A stretch of 64,000 nucleotides of DNA from Streptomyces caniferus. GTDB taxonomy: Bacteria > Actinomycetota > Actinomycetes > Streptomycetales > Streptomycetaceae. The DNA lies in contig NZ_BLIN01000003.1 of assembly GCF_009811555.1 (NCBI RefSeq), forward strand, positions 1,178,001-1,242,000, read 5' to 3'. The position numbers were made by a program, and so were the translations under genes. The notes beneath the pieces are model-generated. The model searched no databases, was not told the DNA's origin, and worked only from the letters and a program-made list of their open reading frames with translations. Below are positions 49,348 to 57,950 of this stretch, in pieces; position 1 is the first letter of the stretch; the number at the start of each line of letters is the position of its first letter.

Positions 49348-51456
49348 ATGGACGACCTCCTGTACCTCCGGGCCGCCGGCACCAGCCTGGTGCTGGACCT
49401 GTCCGGTACCGGTCTGCCGCGCATCGTGCACTGGGGCGCCGACCTCGGCGCGCTCGCGCCCGGCCGGCTCGCCGGGCTGCGTGCCGCCGATGTCGCGCAG
49501 ACCGTCGCCAACGCGCTGGATGAGCCGGTGCCGTTGAGCGTGCTGCCGCAGCAGTCCGCGGGCTGGCCCGGCACCCCGGGGCTGAGCGGGCATCGCGAAG
49601 GCTCCGCCGCCGCGCCCGCATTCACGGTCCGCACCAGGTCCGTACGGGAGGAGAGCCGCCGGCTGACCGTCGACGCGGCGGACGCGGACGGCGGGCTGGC
49701 GCTCACCCTGGAGGCCCAGCTGACCGACGCGGGGCTCGTGCGGCTGTGTGCCGCGGTCACCAACACCGGCGACGACCCGTACCACCTCGCCGAACTGACC
49801 CTTGCCCTGCCGGTGCCCGCGCAGGCCACCGAGCTCCTCGATCTCACCGGCCGGCATCTGCGCGAACGCGCCCCGCAACGGCATGCGTTCACCGTCGGCA
49901 CCCACCTGCGGGAGAACCGGCGCGGGCGCACCGGCAGCGATGCGACGCTGCTGCAGACCGCCGGGGAGGCGGGCTTCGGCTTCCGGTCCGGTGAGGTGTG
50001 GGGGCTGCATGTGGCATGGAGCGGCAACCACCGCTCGCTCGCCGAGCGCACCCCGGACGGGCAGGCCGTACTCGCCGGCGGCGAACTGCTGCTGCCCGGC
50101 GAGATCCGCCTGGCCCCCGGCGCCACCTACCGCTCCCCCTGGATCTACGGCTCCTACGGGCGCCACGGCCTGGACGAACTGGCCGCCCGCTTCCATCGCG
50201 AGCTGCGCACCCGCACCCGACACCCCTCGTCACCGCGGCCGATCACCCTCAACACCTGGGAAGCGGTCTACTTCGACCAGGACCCGGCCGGGCTGACCCG
50301 GCTGGCACACGCGGCGGCCGAGGTCGGAGCGGAACGCTTCGTGCTGGACGACGGGTGGTTCCGGGGGCGGCGGAACGACCGTGCCGGGCTCGGCGACTGG
50401 TACGTGGACGCGGACGTCTGGCCGGACGGGCTGCATCCACTGATCGACACCGTGCACGGTCTGGGGCTGCGGTTCGGTCTGTGGGTCGAACCGGAGATGA
50501 TCAACCCGGACTCCGATCTGGCCCGTGCGCACCCGGACTGGATCCTGGCCGCCTCCCCGTCACGGCTGCCGCCGGCCTCCCGTCACCAGCAGGTCCTCGA
50601 CCTGGCGCGCCCCGAGGCGTACGCACACATCCTCCGGCGCCTGGACACCCTGCTGCGCGAGCACCGCATCGACTACCTCAAATGGGACCACAACCGCGAT
50701 CTCGTGGACGCGGCCGCTCACCACCAGACCACGGCCACCTACCGGCTGATGGACGAACTGCGCGCCCGACACCCGCAGTTGGAGGTCGAATCCTGTGCCT
50801 CCGGGGGCGGACGTGTCGATCTGGGGGTGCTGGAGCGCACCGACCGGGTGTGGACCAGCGACTGCATCGATCCGCTGGAGCGCCAGCGGATCCAGCGCTG
50901 GACCGGCCTGCTGCTCCCTCCGGAGCTGCTCGGCGCGCATGTGGGCGCGCCGGTCGCTCACACGACGGGACGTCTGCACACCCTGGACTTCCGGGCGGGG
51001 ACGGCGCTGTTCTGCCACTTCGGGATCGAGTGGGACCTGACGACGGCGAGCCCGGCGGAGCGGGCACGGCTGGCCGAGTGGGTGGCGCTGTACCGGACAC
51101 TGCGGCCCCTCCTGCACAGCGGGACGGTGGTGCACGGCGATCACCCCGACCCGGCGCTGTGGATCCACGGTGTGGTGTCCGGGGACGGCGGGCGGGCGGT
51201 GTTCGCGCTGGTGCAGATGGCGACGAGTGTGCAGTCGCCGGCCGGGCGGGTGCGACTGCCGGGCCTGGCTCCCGAGGCCGACTACCACCTGTCGCCCCTG
51301 CCCCCGGGCGACCGCCCGGAGGGGCCGTTCGCCTCGCCGCTGCCCTGGTGGGAGAGGGGTGTGACGCTACCGGGCCGGGTGCTGGCCGAGGTGGGCGTGC
51401 AGGCCCCGACCCTGTTCCCGGAGCGACTGGTGCTCCTGGAGGCCGTACGGAGCTGA
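49348..51456 (+). CDS. GH36 alpha-galactosidase
   Basis: A 702-residue GH36 alpha-galactosidase. The TIM-barrel catalytic segments are FVLDDGWFRGRRND, GLWVEPEMINPDSDLARAHP, LKWDHNRDL (nucleophile Asp about 448) and WTSDCIDPLERQRIQRWTG (acid/base Asp about 505), with ESCASGGGRVDLGVLERTDR between them. No signal peptide, so cytoplasmic hydrolysis of imported alpha-galactosides is expected. ATG at 49348 with GAAGGGA upstream. A repeat-rich 100-bp tail and a strong terminator follow. Confidence 0.96.
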   Translation: MDDLLYLRAAGTSLVLDLSGTGLPRIVHWGADLGALAPGRLAGLRAADVAQTVANALDEPVPLSVLPQQSAGWPGTPGLSGHREGSAAAPAFTVRTRSVREESRRLTVDAADADGGLALTLEAQLTDAGLVRLCAAVTNTGDDPYHLAELTLALPVPAQATELLDLTGRHLRERAPQRHAFTVGTHLRENRRGRTGSDATLLQTAGEAGFGFRSGEVWGLHVAWSGNHRSLAERTPDGQAVLAGGELLLPGEIRLAPGATYRSPWIYGSYGRHGLDELAARFHRELRTRTRHPSSPRPITLNTWEAVYFDQDPAGLTRLAHAAAEVGAERFVLDDGWFRGRRNDRAGLGDWYVDADVWPDGLHPLIDTVHGLGLRFGLWVEPEMINPDSDLARAHPDWILAASPSRLPPASRHQQVLDLARPEAYAHILRRLDTLLREHRIDYLKWDHNRDLVDAAAHHQTTATYRLMDELRARHPQLEVESCASGGGRVDLGVLERTDRVWTSDCIDPLERQRIQRWTGLLLPPELLGAHVGAPVAHTTGRLHTLDFRAGTALFCHFGIEWDLTTASPAERARLAEWVALYRTLRPLLHSGTVVHGDHPDPALWIHGVVSGDGGRAVFALVQMATSVQSPAGRVRLPGLAPEADYHLSPLPPGDRPEGPFASPLPWWERGVTLPGRVLAEVGVQAPTLFPERLVLLEAVRS

Positions 51457-51545
51457 CGGGCGTACAGAGGTGACGGGCGTACGGAAGTGAGGGACGGACG
51501 GAGGTGCGGGGGTGAGGGGCATACGGAGTGAGGGGCGTACGGCAG
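51457..51545. repeat. Degenerate ~18-20-bp tandem repeats after the GH36 gene
   Basis: Roughly four imperfect units around G(A/C)GGGCG(T/G)ACGGAGGTGA occur between the GH36 stop and the terminator. No gene or regulatory role identified. Confidence 0.5.
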
Positions 51546-51575
51546 CGGGTCGGCCGCACCCGCCGGCGGGCGCCG

Positions 51576-51611
51576 CACGCGCCGATCGGGAGCGGATCCG
51601 ATCGGCGCGTG
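51576..51611. terminator. Bidirectional terminator with perfect 14-bp stem
   Basis: CACGCGCCGATCGG (51576-51589) pairs perfectly with CCGATCGGCGCGTG (51598-51611) across an eight-base loop. It separates the convergent GH36 and alpha/beta-hydrolase genes and is one of the strongest hairpins in the window. Confidence 0.8.
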
Positions 51612-51631
51612 GCGGCCTGCGGGCGGCGGTG

Positions 51632-52363
51632 TCAGACCAGGTGCCGGGCGAAGAACCGCAGCGTGCTGTCCAGCTCGTGTGCCGGTATCTCCGCGTGCTC
51701 ACCGGGGTTGGCGTGCAGCGTCTTCTCGGCCGAGGCCAGGGCGTCGAACAGTGCCAGGCCCTGGGACCGCGGCACCCGCTCGTCGTCCCATTGCAGCAGG
51801 AACTCCACCGGGACGGTGATCCGGGCAGCGACCCCGGCCGATGCGGCCGCCCCGCCCAGTCCCAGCACTGCCGCGCGGACCCGGGGTTCGGCGGCGACGA
51901 AGGGCACGCCCAGGCCGCAGCCCAACGACACCCCCCAGTAGCCCACCGGGCCGGCGCCGACGTGCGGGAGTTGCCGGACCGCGTCCAGGACCGCCTGCCA
52001 TTCCGGGACGGTCCGGCGGGCCACCAGCGCGTGGAAGCCGGCGATCAGCGCGGCCGGTTCCTCCCCGGCATCCACCCGGGCCTGATTCTCGGTCGCGATC
52101 CGGTCGAGTTCCTTGTCCTTCGGCCGGTCGCCATGGCCGGGTACGTCGACCGCCACCACCGCGAAGGCGCACTCGGCAACGAAGCGGCGCGCACGGGCCA
52201 CGAGGTCGGGGGCCTTCTTGTGCTGACCGCCGCCATGCCCCATCAGGACAAGGGGACGAGGGCCGGTGGCACCTTCCGGCGTCCACAGCACGCCGGGAAT
52301 CCCATCGAGAGTGAAGAGCTGTTCGCAGACACCGTCGGACGATGTCCCGGAGAGGAAGCGCAT
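51632..52363 (-). CDS. Alpha/beta hydrolase (dienelactone-hydrolase-like)
   Basis: A 243-residue alpha/beta hydrolase. Oxyanion region MGHGGGQHKKAPDLVARA, the nucleophile in VGYWGVSLGCGLGVPF (Ser of GVSLG), the acid in LLQWDDERVPR and the His in ANPGEHAEIPAHEL are all present. The start ATG at 52363 is the point where family homology begins (MRFLSGTSSDGVCEQLF); the longer upstream frame overlaps an unrelated remnant. Substrate unknown. Confidence 0.9.
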   Translation of the reverse strand: MRFLSGTSSDGVCEQLFTLDGIPGVLWTPEGATGPRPLVLMGHGGGQHKKAPDLVARARRFVAECAFAVVAVDVPGHGDRPKDKELDRIATENQARVDAGEEPAALIAGFHALVARRTVPEWQAVLDAVRQLPHVGAGPVGYWGVSLGCGLGVPFVAAEPRVRAAVLGLGGAAASAGVAARITVPVEFLLQWDDERVPRSQGLALFDALASAEKTLHANPGEHAEIPAHELDSTLRFFARHLV

Positions 52364-52649
52364 GGGCTTCAAGCCTTTCGGGAGACCTTCTGCGGGCACT
52401 CCCCAGGCCGTGCGGAAGAGGGAGTCCCGACCTGTCAGAGCGTTGATCGGTCTCACCTCCTCGGTTCGCAGCAGCGCACAGCGACGCCGAAGGTAGCACG
52501 AAGGGCAGCACCCCCGTCCGGGCAAGGATGTCGCCGGGGCGGGCGCGGCCGATGGGACACCAGGTCCCAGTGGCAGGGCACCGACGGCGAGTTGCGGACG
52601 CGCGGCGGGCCACGGGCGGACGGGAGCGGCTGATCGGTGGGCCGGCGGC

Positions 52650-52804
52650 TCAGTCCTGGCCCAGGGCCGCCACCTCCGTGCCCGCCGGCAGAAAGGCGCC
52701 GACCCCGAAGTCGGCGGTGGAGTCGTAGGTGACCGGCCCGCCGGACTCCGCGCGACGGCGGCTGTCAGCGCGGGCCCGGGGGCGAGGAATTGCCGGCGTT
52801 CCAT
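52650..52804 (-). pseudogene. Remnant of a short secreted protein gene
   Basis: From an ATG at 52804 the minus strand codes MERRQFLAPGPALTAAVA. After one frame change it continues as SGGPVTYDSTADFGVGAFLP and EVAALGQD to a TGA at 52650. With the frame corrected this is a 51-residue peptide with a Tat/Sec-like N-terminus, resembling the start of a Streptomyces secreted protein. It lies in the gap between the alpha/beta hydrolase and the acyl-CoA synthetase. Confidence 0.5.
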
Positions 52805-52878
52805 GAACACACCCCTCCGTGACGAACGTTCGGCGCTGCGGCCCGGTGACGACCCGGCGCCCCCGGCGACCGCCCCCC

Positions 52879-54441
52879 TCAGATCGCCCTGTCGTGCTCC
52901 GCCCAGTACGGGTCCCTCAGCTGCCTCTTGAAGAGCTTTCCCGACTCGTCGCGCGGCAGCAGCTCCTCGAAGACCACGGCCCGGGGGACCTTGTACCCGG
53001 CGAGCCGTTCGGCGACGTGGGTGCGGACCTCCTCGGCGCTGAGGAGCACGCCGGGTTCGGTCTGCAGATGGGCGGCGAGGACCTCGCCGAACTCCTCGTG
53101 GGGGATGCCGAAGACCGCCACGTCACGGACCCCGTCGAGGGCGAGCAGACAGCCTTCGATCTCCGCGGGGTAGATGTTGACGCCGCCGGAGATGACCATG
53201 TCGTTCCGGCGGTCGCTGAGGTAGAGGTAGCCGTCCGTGTCGAGATGGCCGATGTCCCCGATGGTGACGTAGCCGGGCAGGCCCGGCGCTTCCATCGCGG
53301 CGCGCCGGTCCGGGTCGCCGAGGTAGGTGAACCGGGGCCAGCCGTCGCCCGGTTTGAGGTAGATGTCACCGGTGGCGCCGGGCGGCAGCGGCTTCTTGTC
53401 GGGGCCGAGGACCGCGACGTCGCAGGTTCCGGTGGCCCGTCCGACGGTGCCGGGGTGGGCCAGCCACTCCGTGCTGTCGCACCAGGTGACGGCGCCCGTC
53501 TCGCTGCCGCCGTAGTACTCCCGCAGCACCGGGCCCAGCCAGTCGATCATGGCGTGTTTGATATGCGGCGGACAGGGCGCCGCGGCGTGCACGACGGAGG
53601 TGAGCGAGGACAGGTCGTAGCGCTCGCGCACGTCCTTGGGCAGTCGCAGCAACCGTACGAACATCGTGGGCACGACCTGGACCTGCTCGATGCGGTGAGC
53701 TGCGATCAACCGCAGGAACTCCTCGGCGTCGAACCGCGGCATGAGGGTGATGTCCAGGCCGGCCGCGAGGGCGAGGACGGCATGCTGGCCGGGCGAGGCG
53801 TGGTAGAGCGGGGCGGGGATGAGGGTGCGTCCGCCGGGGGCGACGGCGAAGCGCTCCAGGAAGAGCCGCACCCCTTCTTCGAGCTGGTCGGGAGTGACCG
53901 GTTCGCGCAGCACTCCCTTGGGAAGCCCGGTGGTTCCCGAGCTGTAGATGACGGTGGGCGGCCGTTCCGCGGCGGGCCGGTCCAGCGGCGCATGGCTTTC
54001 CAGCCACGGGTCGAGCAGCGGGTGGTCCCCGGCGACGGGCGGTACGGCGATCCCGCAGGCGGCCGCGACACCGGCGGGTACGGCCACCTCGACGATCCGT
54101 ACGCCGTCGGGGAGCACGGCGGTCACCGCGTCCAGCATGTCGCTGTGCACGAAGACGACCTTGCTGCCGCTGTCGGTGAGCACATGCCGGAGGTCGTCGT
54201 GCCGGAAATGCCAGTTGACGGGGACCGCCGAGGCGCCGAGCAGGGCGGCGCCGGCAGTGATCTCCAGATGGGCGGGCTCGTTGCGCATCACGACCGCGAT
54301 CCGGTCGCCGGGCGCGACTCCCGCCGCACGCAGCCCGGTGGCGATCCGCGCCGCACGGTCGAGGAACGACGGATAGTCGCGCTCATGACCCGCGCAGCGA
54401 ATGGCCGGGGCGCCGGCGGCGGGTGGGACGACGGCTTCCAT
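52879..54441 (-). CDS. AMP-dependent acyl-CoA synthetase (fatty-acid/aryl ligase)
   Basis: A 520-residue ANL-superfamily ligase. The P-loop-type motif YSSGTTGLPKGVLREP, the adenylate region EYYGGSETG-like segment, DIYLKPGDGWPRFTYLGDPD and the C-terminal hinge/catalytic Lys region (GGVNIYPAEIEGCLLALDGV; RDESGKLFKRQL) are intact. It should adenylate a carboxylic acid and transfer it to CoA. ATG at 54441 has GGAGG upstream; a longer N-terminal extension is not favoured. A dyad 65 bp upstream may be its operator. Divergent from the GH29 gene. Confidence 0.94.
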   Translation of the reverse strand: MEAVVPPAAGAPAIRCAGHERDYPSFLDRAARIATGLRAAGVAPGDRIAVVMRNEPAHLEITAGAALLGASAVPVNWHFRHDDLRHVLTDSGSKVVFVHSDMLDAVTAVLPDGVRIVEVAVPAGVAAACGIAVPPVAGDHPLLDPWLESHAPLDRPAAERPPTVIYSSGTTGLPKGVLREPVTPDQLEEGVRLFLERFAVAPGGRTLIPAPLYHASPGQHAVLALAAGLDITLMPRFDAEEFLRLIAAHRIEQVQVVPTMFVRLLRLPKDVRERYDLSSLTSVVHAAAPCPPHIKHAMIDWLGPVLREYYGGSETGAVTWCDSTEWLAHPGTVGRATGTCDVAVLGPDKKPLPPGATGDIYLKPGDGWPRFTYLGDPDRRAAMEAPGLPGYVTIGDIGHLDTDGYLYLSDRRNDMVISGGVNIYPAEIEGCLLALDGVRDVAVFGIPHEEFGEVLAAHLQTEPGVLLSAEEVRTHVAERLAGYKVPRAVVFEELLPRDESGKLFKRQLRDPYWAEHDRAI

Positions 54442-54505
54442 GGTGCCTCCAGTGAGTGCGACCGAAGGGCTCATTGAACCGACAAGTCACGTGGTCCGCC
54501 AGGGT

Positions 54506-54522
54506 GCTGACATCGGGTCAGC
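54506..54522. promoter_or_regulatory. Dyad before the acyl-CoA synthetase
   Basis: GCTGAC ATCGG GTCAGC, perfect six-base arms with a five-base spacer, 65 bp before the synthetase start. Candidate operator for a TetR-type fatty-acid regulator; none is adjacent. Confidence 0.45.
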
Positions 54523-54750
54523 GATCTTTAGCCATGAGCAGCCCTCTCTCGGCCACCCTCTCCCCTTCACCCCGCTTAGATCCGAGGTCTCTCGCCTTTC
54601 CCACCCCACCTACCCGCAACTTCCGTCAGCCCTCGGCAAGGTGCTCCGATGTTTGTCGTGTTCGAGGTCTTCCGGTCCAGGTGCCGGAGCTGCACCATGC
54701 GGGGTGGCACAGGAGGCACGTACGTGACCAACTGACCCGAGGAGCGAGCG

Positions 54751-56580
54751 ATGCACAGCCGCACCAGACCGTTCCGGCTGCTGGGACTCATGGGGGTGCT
54801 GGGCACCCTGCTGCTGGCCGCCGGCAGCCCCGTGGCCGCCGCGAAGCCCCCGCCGCGGCCCGCCGCCGGCCCCGGAACCAACCATGCGACCGACGATCCC
54901 TTCACCGCATCGCGCACCTCGTGGTGGCGTCAGGCCCGTTTCGGGATGTTCATCCACTTCGGCGCGTACTCGAACCTGGAGGGCGAGTACACCCGGCCCG
55001 ACGGCACGGTGTGCCGCAACGCGGAGTGGATCAAACGCGAGTGCGGGATCCCGGACGAGGCGTACGAGAAGCAGGCCGCCGCCTTCAACCCGTCCGCCTT
55101 CGACGCCGAGGCGATCGTCCGGGCGGCCAAGGACGCCGGCCAGCGCTATATCGTCATCACCTCCAAGCACCACGACGGCTATGCGATGTGGCCGACGAAG
55201 CAGAACACCTGGAACCTGCGCGACCACTCCTCCTTCGACCCGCACCGCGACATCCTCGCCGAGCTGAAGAAGGCCGCCGACGCCGCCGGGATCAAACTCG
55301 GCTTCTACTACTCGATCTGGGACTGGCACGACCCGGACTTCGCCGACCCGGCGACCTTCCCGCGCTACAAGGAGCGGATGTACGCCCAGCTCAAGGAGCT
55401 CGTCGACGCCTACGACCCGGCGCTTTTGTGGTTCGACGGCGAATGGGACGCGGACCGCCCCACCAACCGCTGGTCCCGCCGGGACGGCGCCGACCTCCAG
55501 GCGTATCTGCACGGTCTGAATCCCCGCCTGATCGTCAACAACCGGGTCGGCAAGCGCGAGGTGGTCGACGGCGATTTCGGGACGCCCGAGCAGGAGATCC
55601 CGGCGGAACCGGTCGACGGGCAGCTGTGGGAGAGCTGTATGACGCTCAACGACCACTGGGGCTTCGCCAAGTACGACACCCACTGGAAGTCGGCGGCAAC
55701 CGTGGTGCGCAACCTGCTGGAGGTGGCGAGCCGCGGCGGCAACTACCTGCTCAACGTAGGCCCGGACAAGTCCGGCCGCATCCCGCAGCCGTCCGTCGAC
55801 CGGCTGCGCGAGACCGGCCGGTGGCTGAGCGCGCACGGCCAGGGCGACGCGGTCCACGGTGCCGGGCACACCGGGCTGGTGGCCGCCCCGCCCTGGGGCA
55901 CGGTCTCCCGCCGGGGCGACGCGCTGTACGCCTCGGTCACCTCCTGGCCGGCCGCCGGCGCGCCCCTCCACCTCACCGTCAAGGGGCGGTTCGAGATCAC
56001 CGCGGCCCGGGTGCTGGGCAGTGCTCAGCAGGTGACGGTCGCCCCGTCCGGTGACGGATTCGATCTCACCCCGTCCGGCCCCGCCCCCGGTCCACTGGCC
56101 GGCGTCATCCGGCTCACCATCAAGCCACCGGCCGCGGCCCCCGTCGGCACCGGCACCGGGCTGACGGCGCAGACCTGGGCGAACGACTCCTTCACCGGGC
56201 CGCCCGCGGTGACCACCGTCGATCCGACGGTGAACAAGGCCTACCGCTTCGACGGATCGCCGCACCCCGCGATCCCCGCCGATCACTTCAGCACCCGCTG
56301 GACCGGCACCGTTCAGCCGCGCTACGACGAGACCTACACCTTCACCACGGTCTCCGACGACACCGTGCGGCTGTGGATCGACGGCAAGCCGGTGATCGAC
56401 AGCACCACCCCGCACGGCCCCCGGATCGACAAGGGGACCCTCACCCTGCGGGCCGGCCACCGGCACCGCATCCGGATCGACTACACGGAGCGGACCGGTG
56501 AGGCCCATATGAAGCTGCTCTGGTCCAGCCCGAGCCAGCCCCAGGAGATCGTGCCGAAGCGGCAGCTCTACGCGGACTGA
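54751..56580 (+). CDS. Secreted GH29 alpha-L-fucosidase with C-terminal PA14 domain
   Basis: A 609-residue exported enzyme. A signal peptide (LLGLMGVLGTLLLAAGSPVA) leads to a GH29 domain: FGMFIHFGAYSNLEGEYTRP, TSKHHDGYAMWPTKQNTW, the nucleophile Asp in PALLWFDGEWD (about 228), and WESCMTLNDHWGFAKYDTHW. From about residue 470 a PA14-type carbohydrate-binding domain follows (AQTWANDSFTGPPAVTT; TRWTGTVQPRYDETYTF; VRLWIDGKPVIDS; HRIRIDYTERTG). Predicted to remove terminal fucose from plant or host glycans outside the cell. Divergent from the acyl-CoA synthetase. Confidence 0.95.
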   Translation: MHSRTRPFRLLGLMGVLGTLLLAAGSPVAAAKPPPRPAAGPGTNHATDDPFTASRTSWWRQARFGMFIHFGAYSNLEGEYTRPDGTVCRNAEWIKRECGIPDEAYEKQAAAFNPSAFDAEAIVRAAKDAGQRYIVITSKHHDGYAMWPTKQNTWNLRDHSSFDPHRDILAELKKAADAAGIKLGFYYSIWDWHDPDFADPATFPRYKERMYAQLKELVDAYDPALLWFDGEWDADRPTNRWSRRDGADLQAYLHGLNPRLIVNNRVGKREVVDGDFGTPEQEIPAEPVDGQLWESCMTLNDHWGFAKYDTHWKSAATVVRNLLEVASRGGNYLLNVGPDKSGRIPQPSVDRLRETGRWLSAHGQGDAVHGAGHTGLVAAPPWGTVSRRGDALYASVTSWPAAGAPLHLTVKGRFEITAARVLGSAQQVTVAPSGDGFDLTPSGPAPGPLAGVIRLTIKPPAAAPVGTGTGLTAQTWANDSFTGPPAVTTVDPTVNKAYRFDGSPHPAIPADHFSTRWTGTVQPRYDETYTFTTVSDDTVRLWIDGKPVIDSTTPHGPRIDKGTLTLRAGHRHRIRIDYTERTGEAHMKLLWSSPSQPQEIVPKRQLYAD

Positions 56581-56689
56581 CCGGCCCGTAACGGCTGATC
56601 ACGGGGGCAGCGGCCGTTCACGGCGGTACGGGCGGGACGCGGTCGTACAGGCGGTGCGCGGCCGTACGCACCGCGCCGACCGGCGGGCG

Positions 56690-56721
56690 GGCAGGCAGGC
56701 AGGCAGGCAGGCAGGCAGGCA
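56690..56721. repeat. (GGCA)8 tetranucleotide microsatellite
   Basis: Eight head-to-tail GGCA units followed by a short A-run, about 110 bp upstream of the TIGR03086 gene and 110 bp after the GH29 stop. Long simple repeats are unusual in Streptomyces. The 250-bp gap 56581-56832 contains no gene. Confidence 0.9.
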
Positions 56722-56832
56722 AAAAGTCCGTCCCCGGTTGGGCCGTTCGGGTCAATGCGGGCCCCGGGGCACCGGCGGGGTCGCCGTGCGCCGGGGCGCC
56801 GTTGTCAGTGCCCGCTCCTATTCTCGGGGAGC

Positions 56833-57408
56833 ATGGACAACGACGAGATCCTGCGGACCCACGGCGAGGCCCTCGCGCTCTTCGGGGCCCGGGTGCATGC
56901 GGTCCGCGACGACCAGTGGGACGCCCCGACGCCGTGTGCGCAATGGTCGGTGCGCGACCTCGTGAACCACCTCACCGCCGAGCAGTTGTGGGTGCCCCGC
57001 CTGGTGCGGGACGGCGCGACGATCGCCGATGTGGGGTCCGAGTACGACGGCGATCTGCTCGGGGACGATCCGGCCGGGGTCTGGGACCGCGCGGCGGTGG
57101 CCGCCGTGGCGGCGTTCGCGGAGCGCGGGGCGCTCGACCGCACCGTCGAGCTCTCGTACGGCCCCGGCCCGGCCGACGCCTACTGCGCCCAGATGATGGC
57201 CGATGCCGTGGTGCACGCCTGGGACCTGTCCCGCGCGATCGGCGCCGATGAGCGGCTGCCGGGCCCTCTTGCCCGGGCCGCGCTGCGCGAGGTGGAGCCG
57301 TACGCCTCCGGGCTCGCCGACTCCGGGCTGTTCGCCCCCGCGGTGGAGCCGCCGGCGGACGCCGACGACCTCACCCGACTGCTGTGTCTGCTCGGGCGTC
57401 GGCCCTGA
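56833..57408 (+). CDS. TIGR03086 family metal-binding protein (DinB/MDMPI-like)
   Basis: A 191-residue DinB-like protein of the TIGR03086/mycothiol-dependent maleylpyruvate-isomerase-N family. A metal-binding His triad is implied by LVNHLTAEQLWVPRLV and MADAVVHAWDLSRAIG, and the N-terminal DQWDAPTPCAQWSVRD is the family signature. Function not established. ATG at 56833 with GGGGAG upstream. Confidence 0.88.
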   Translation: MDNDEILRTHGEALALFGARVHAVRDDQWDAPTPCAQWSVRDLVNHLTAEQLWVPRLVRDGATIADVGSEYDGDLLGDDPAGVWDRAAVAAVAAFAERGALDRTVELSYGPGPADAYCAQMMADAVVHAWDLSRAIGADERLPGPLARAALREVEPYASGLADSGLFAPAVEPPADADDLTRLLCLLGRRP

Positions 57409-57463
57409 CCCGGAGGAAGAAGCCCATGGGTCAGGGCCGATGCCCAAGTGATCAGTGAGTCAG

Positions 57464-57634
57464 TCAGTCGATGCCGCGGAAGATATACGGCTCGGCGGGG
57501 TCGTCATCGCAGCCGGCGAGGCGCACCGGGGCGCAGCGGTCCCAGATTTCCAGATTGCGGACTTCCTTGATCCGACCGGGCCGCTCGCCCTGTTTCAAAC
57601 GGGGCTGCTTGTGTTGAGCCTTGTGCAATGCCAC
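57464..57634 (-). CDS. Small conserved-looking basic protein, 56 residues, unrecognised
   Basis: A short gene below usual ORF cut-offs. It encodes a Lys/Arg-rich start (ALHKAQHKQPRLKQGERPGR), then IKEVRNLEIWDRCAPVRLAG, then CDDDPAEPYIFRGID. A good GAAGGAG ribosome-binding site at 57641-57647 lies six bases before the GTG at 57632-57634 (an in-frame GTG immediately upstream gives 57 residues). Two cysteines and the aromatic C-terminus give it a real-protein composition, and third codon positions are G/C-rich. I do not recognise a family. It is convergent with TIGR03086 and divergent from the LMF gene. Confidence 0.6.
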   Translation of the reverse strand: MALHKAQHKQPRLKQGERPGRIKEVRNLEIWDRCAPVRLAGCDDDPAEPYIFRGID

Positions 57635-57882
57635 CACGCACTCCTTCTTCAGAGGTATTGGTCCGACGCGGTGGCGCCTTGTTCACAAACCGGGAGGTCA
57701 GCCAAGGTTTGTGGCGTTCCCGCGACGGGCCAATGGTGTTGGCGTCTCCCAGAAAGGTCGTCCGTCGCCCCTCAGAGTAACGACGCCGCACTCCGCGCGC
57801 TCGGCGTTTCCCGGCGGGAAGGGCGCGTCATCGGAAGGTGCGGATACTCCGCCCCTCAGCGACGGGGAAATGGGGTGGTGTG

Positions 57883-57898
57883 TGTGATGCAGATCACT
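57883..57898 (+). promoter_or_regulatory. Crp-like site upstream of the LMF gene
   Basis: TGTGA TGCAGA TCACT differs from the actinobacterial Crp consensus TGTGA-N6-TCACA by one base, 52 bp before the first possible LMF start. The surrounding stretch 57640-57950 is otherwise a normal intergenic region, somewhat less GC-rich. Confidence 0.5.
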
Positions 57899-57950
57899 CA
57901 CTCCAATGGCCCTCCGGTTGCTGCATTCGCCCCGTTCCCTACGCTGAAGA

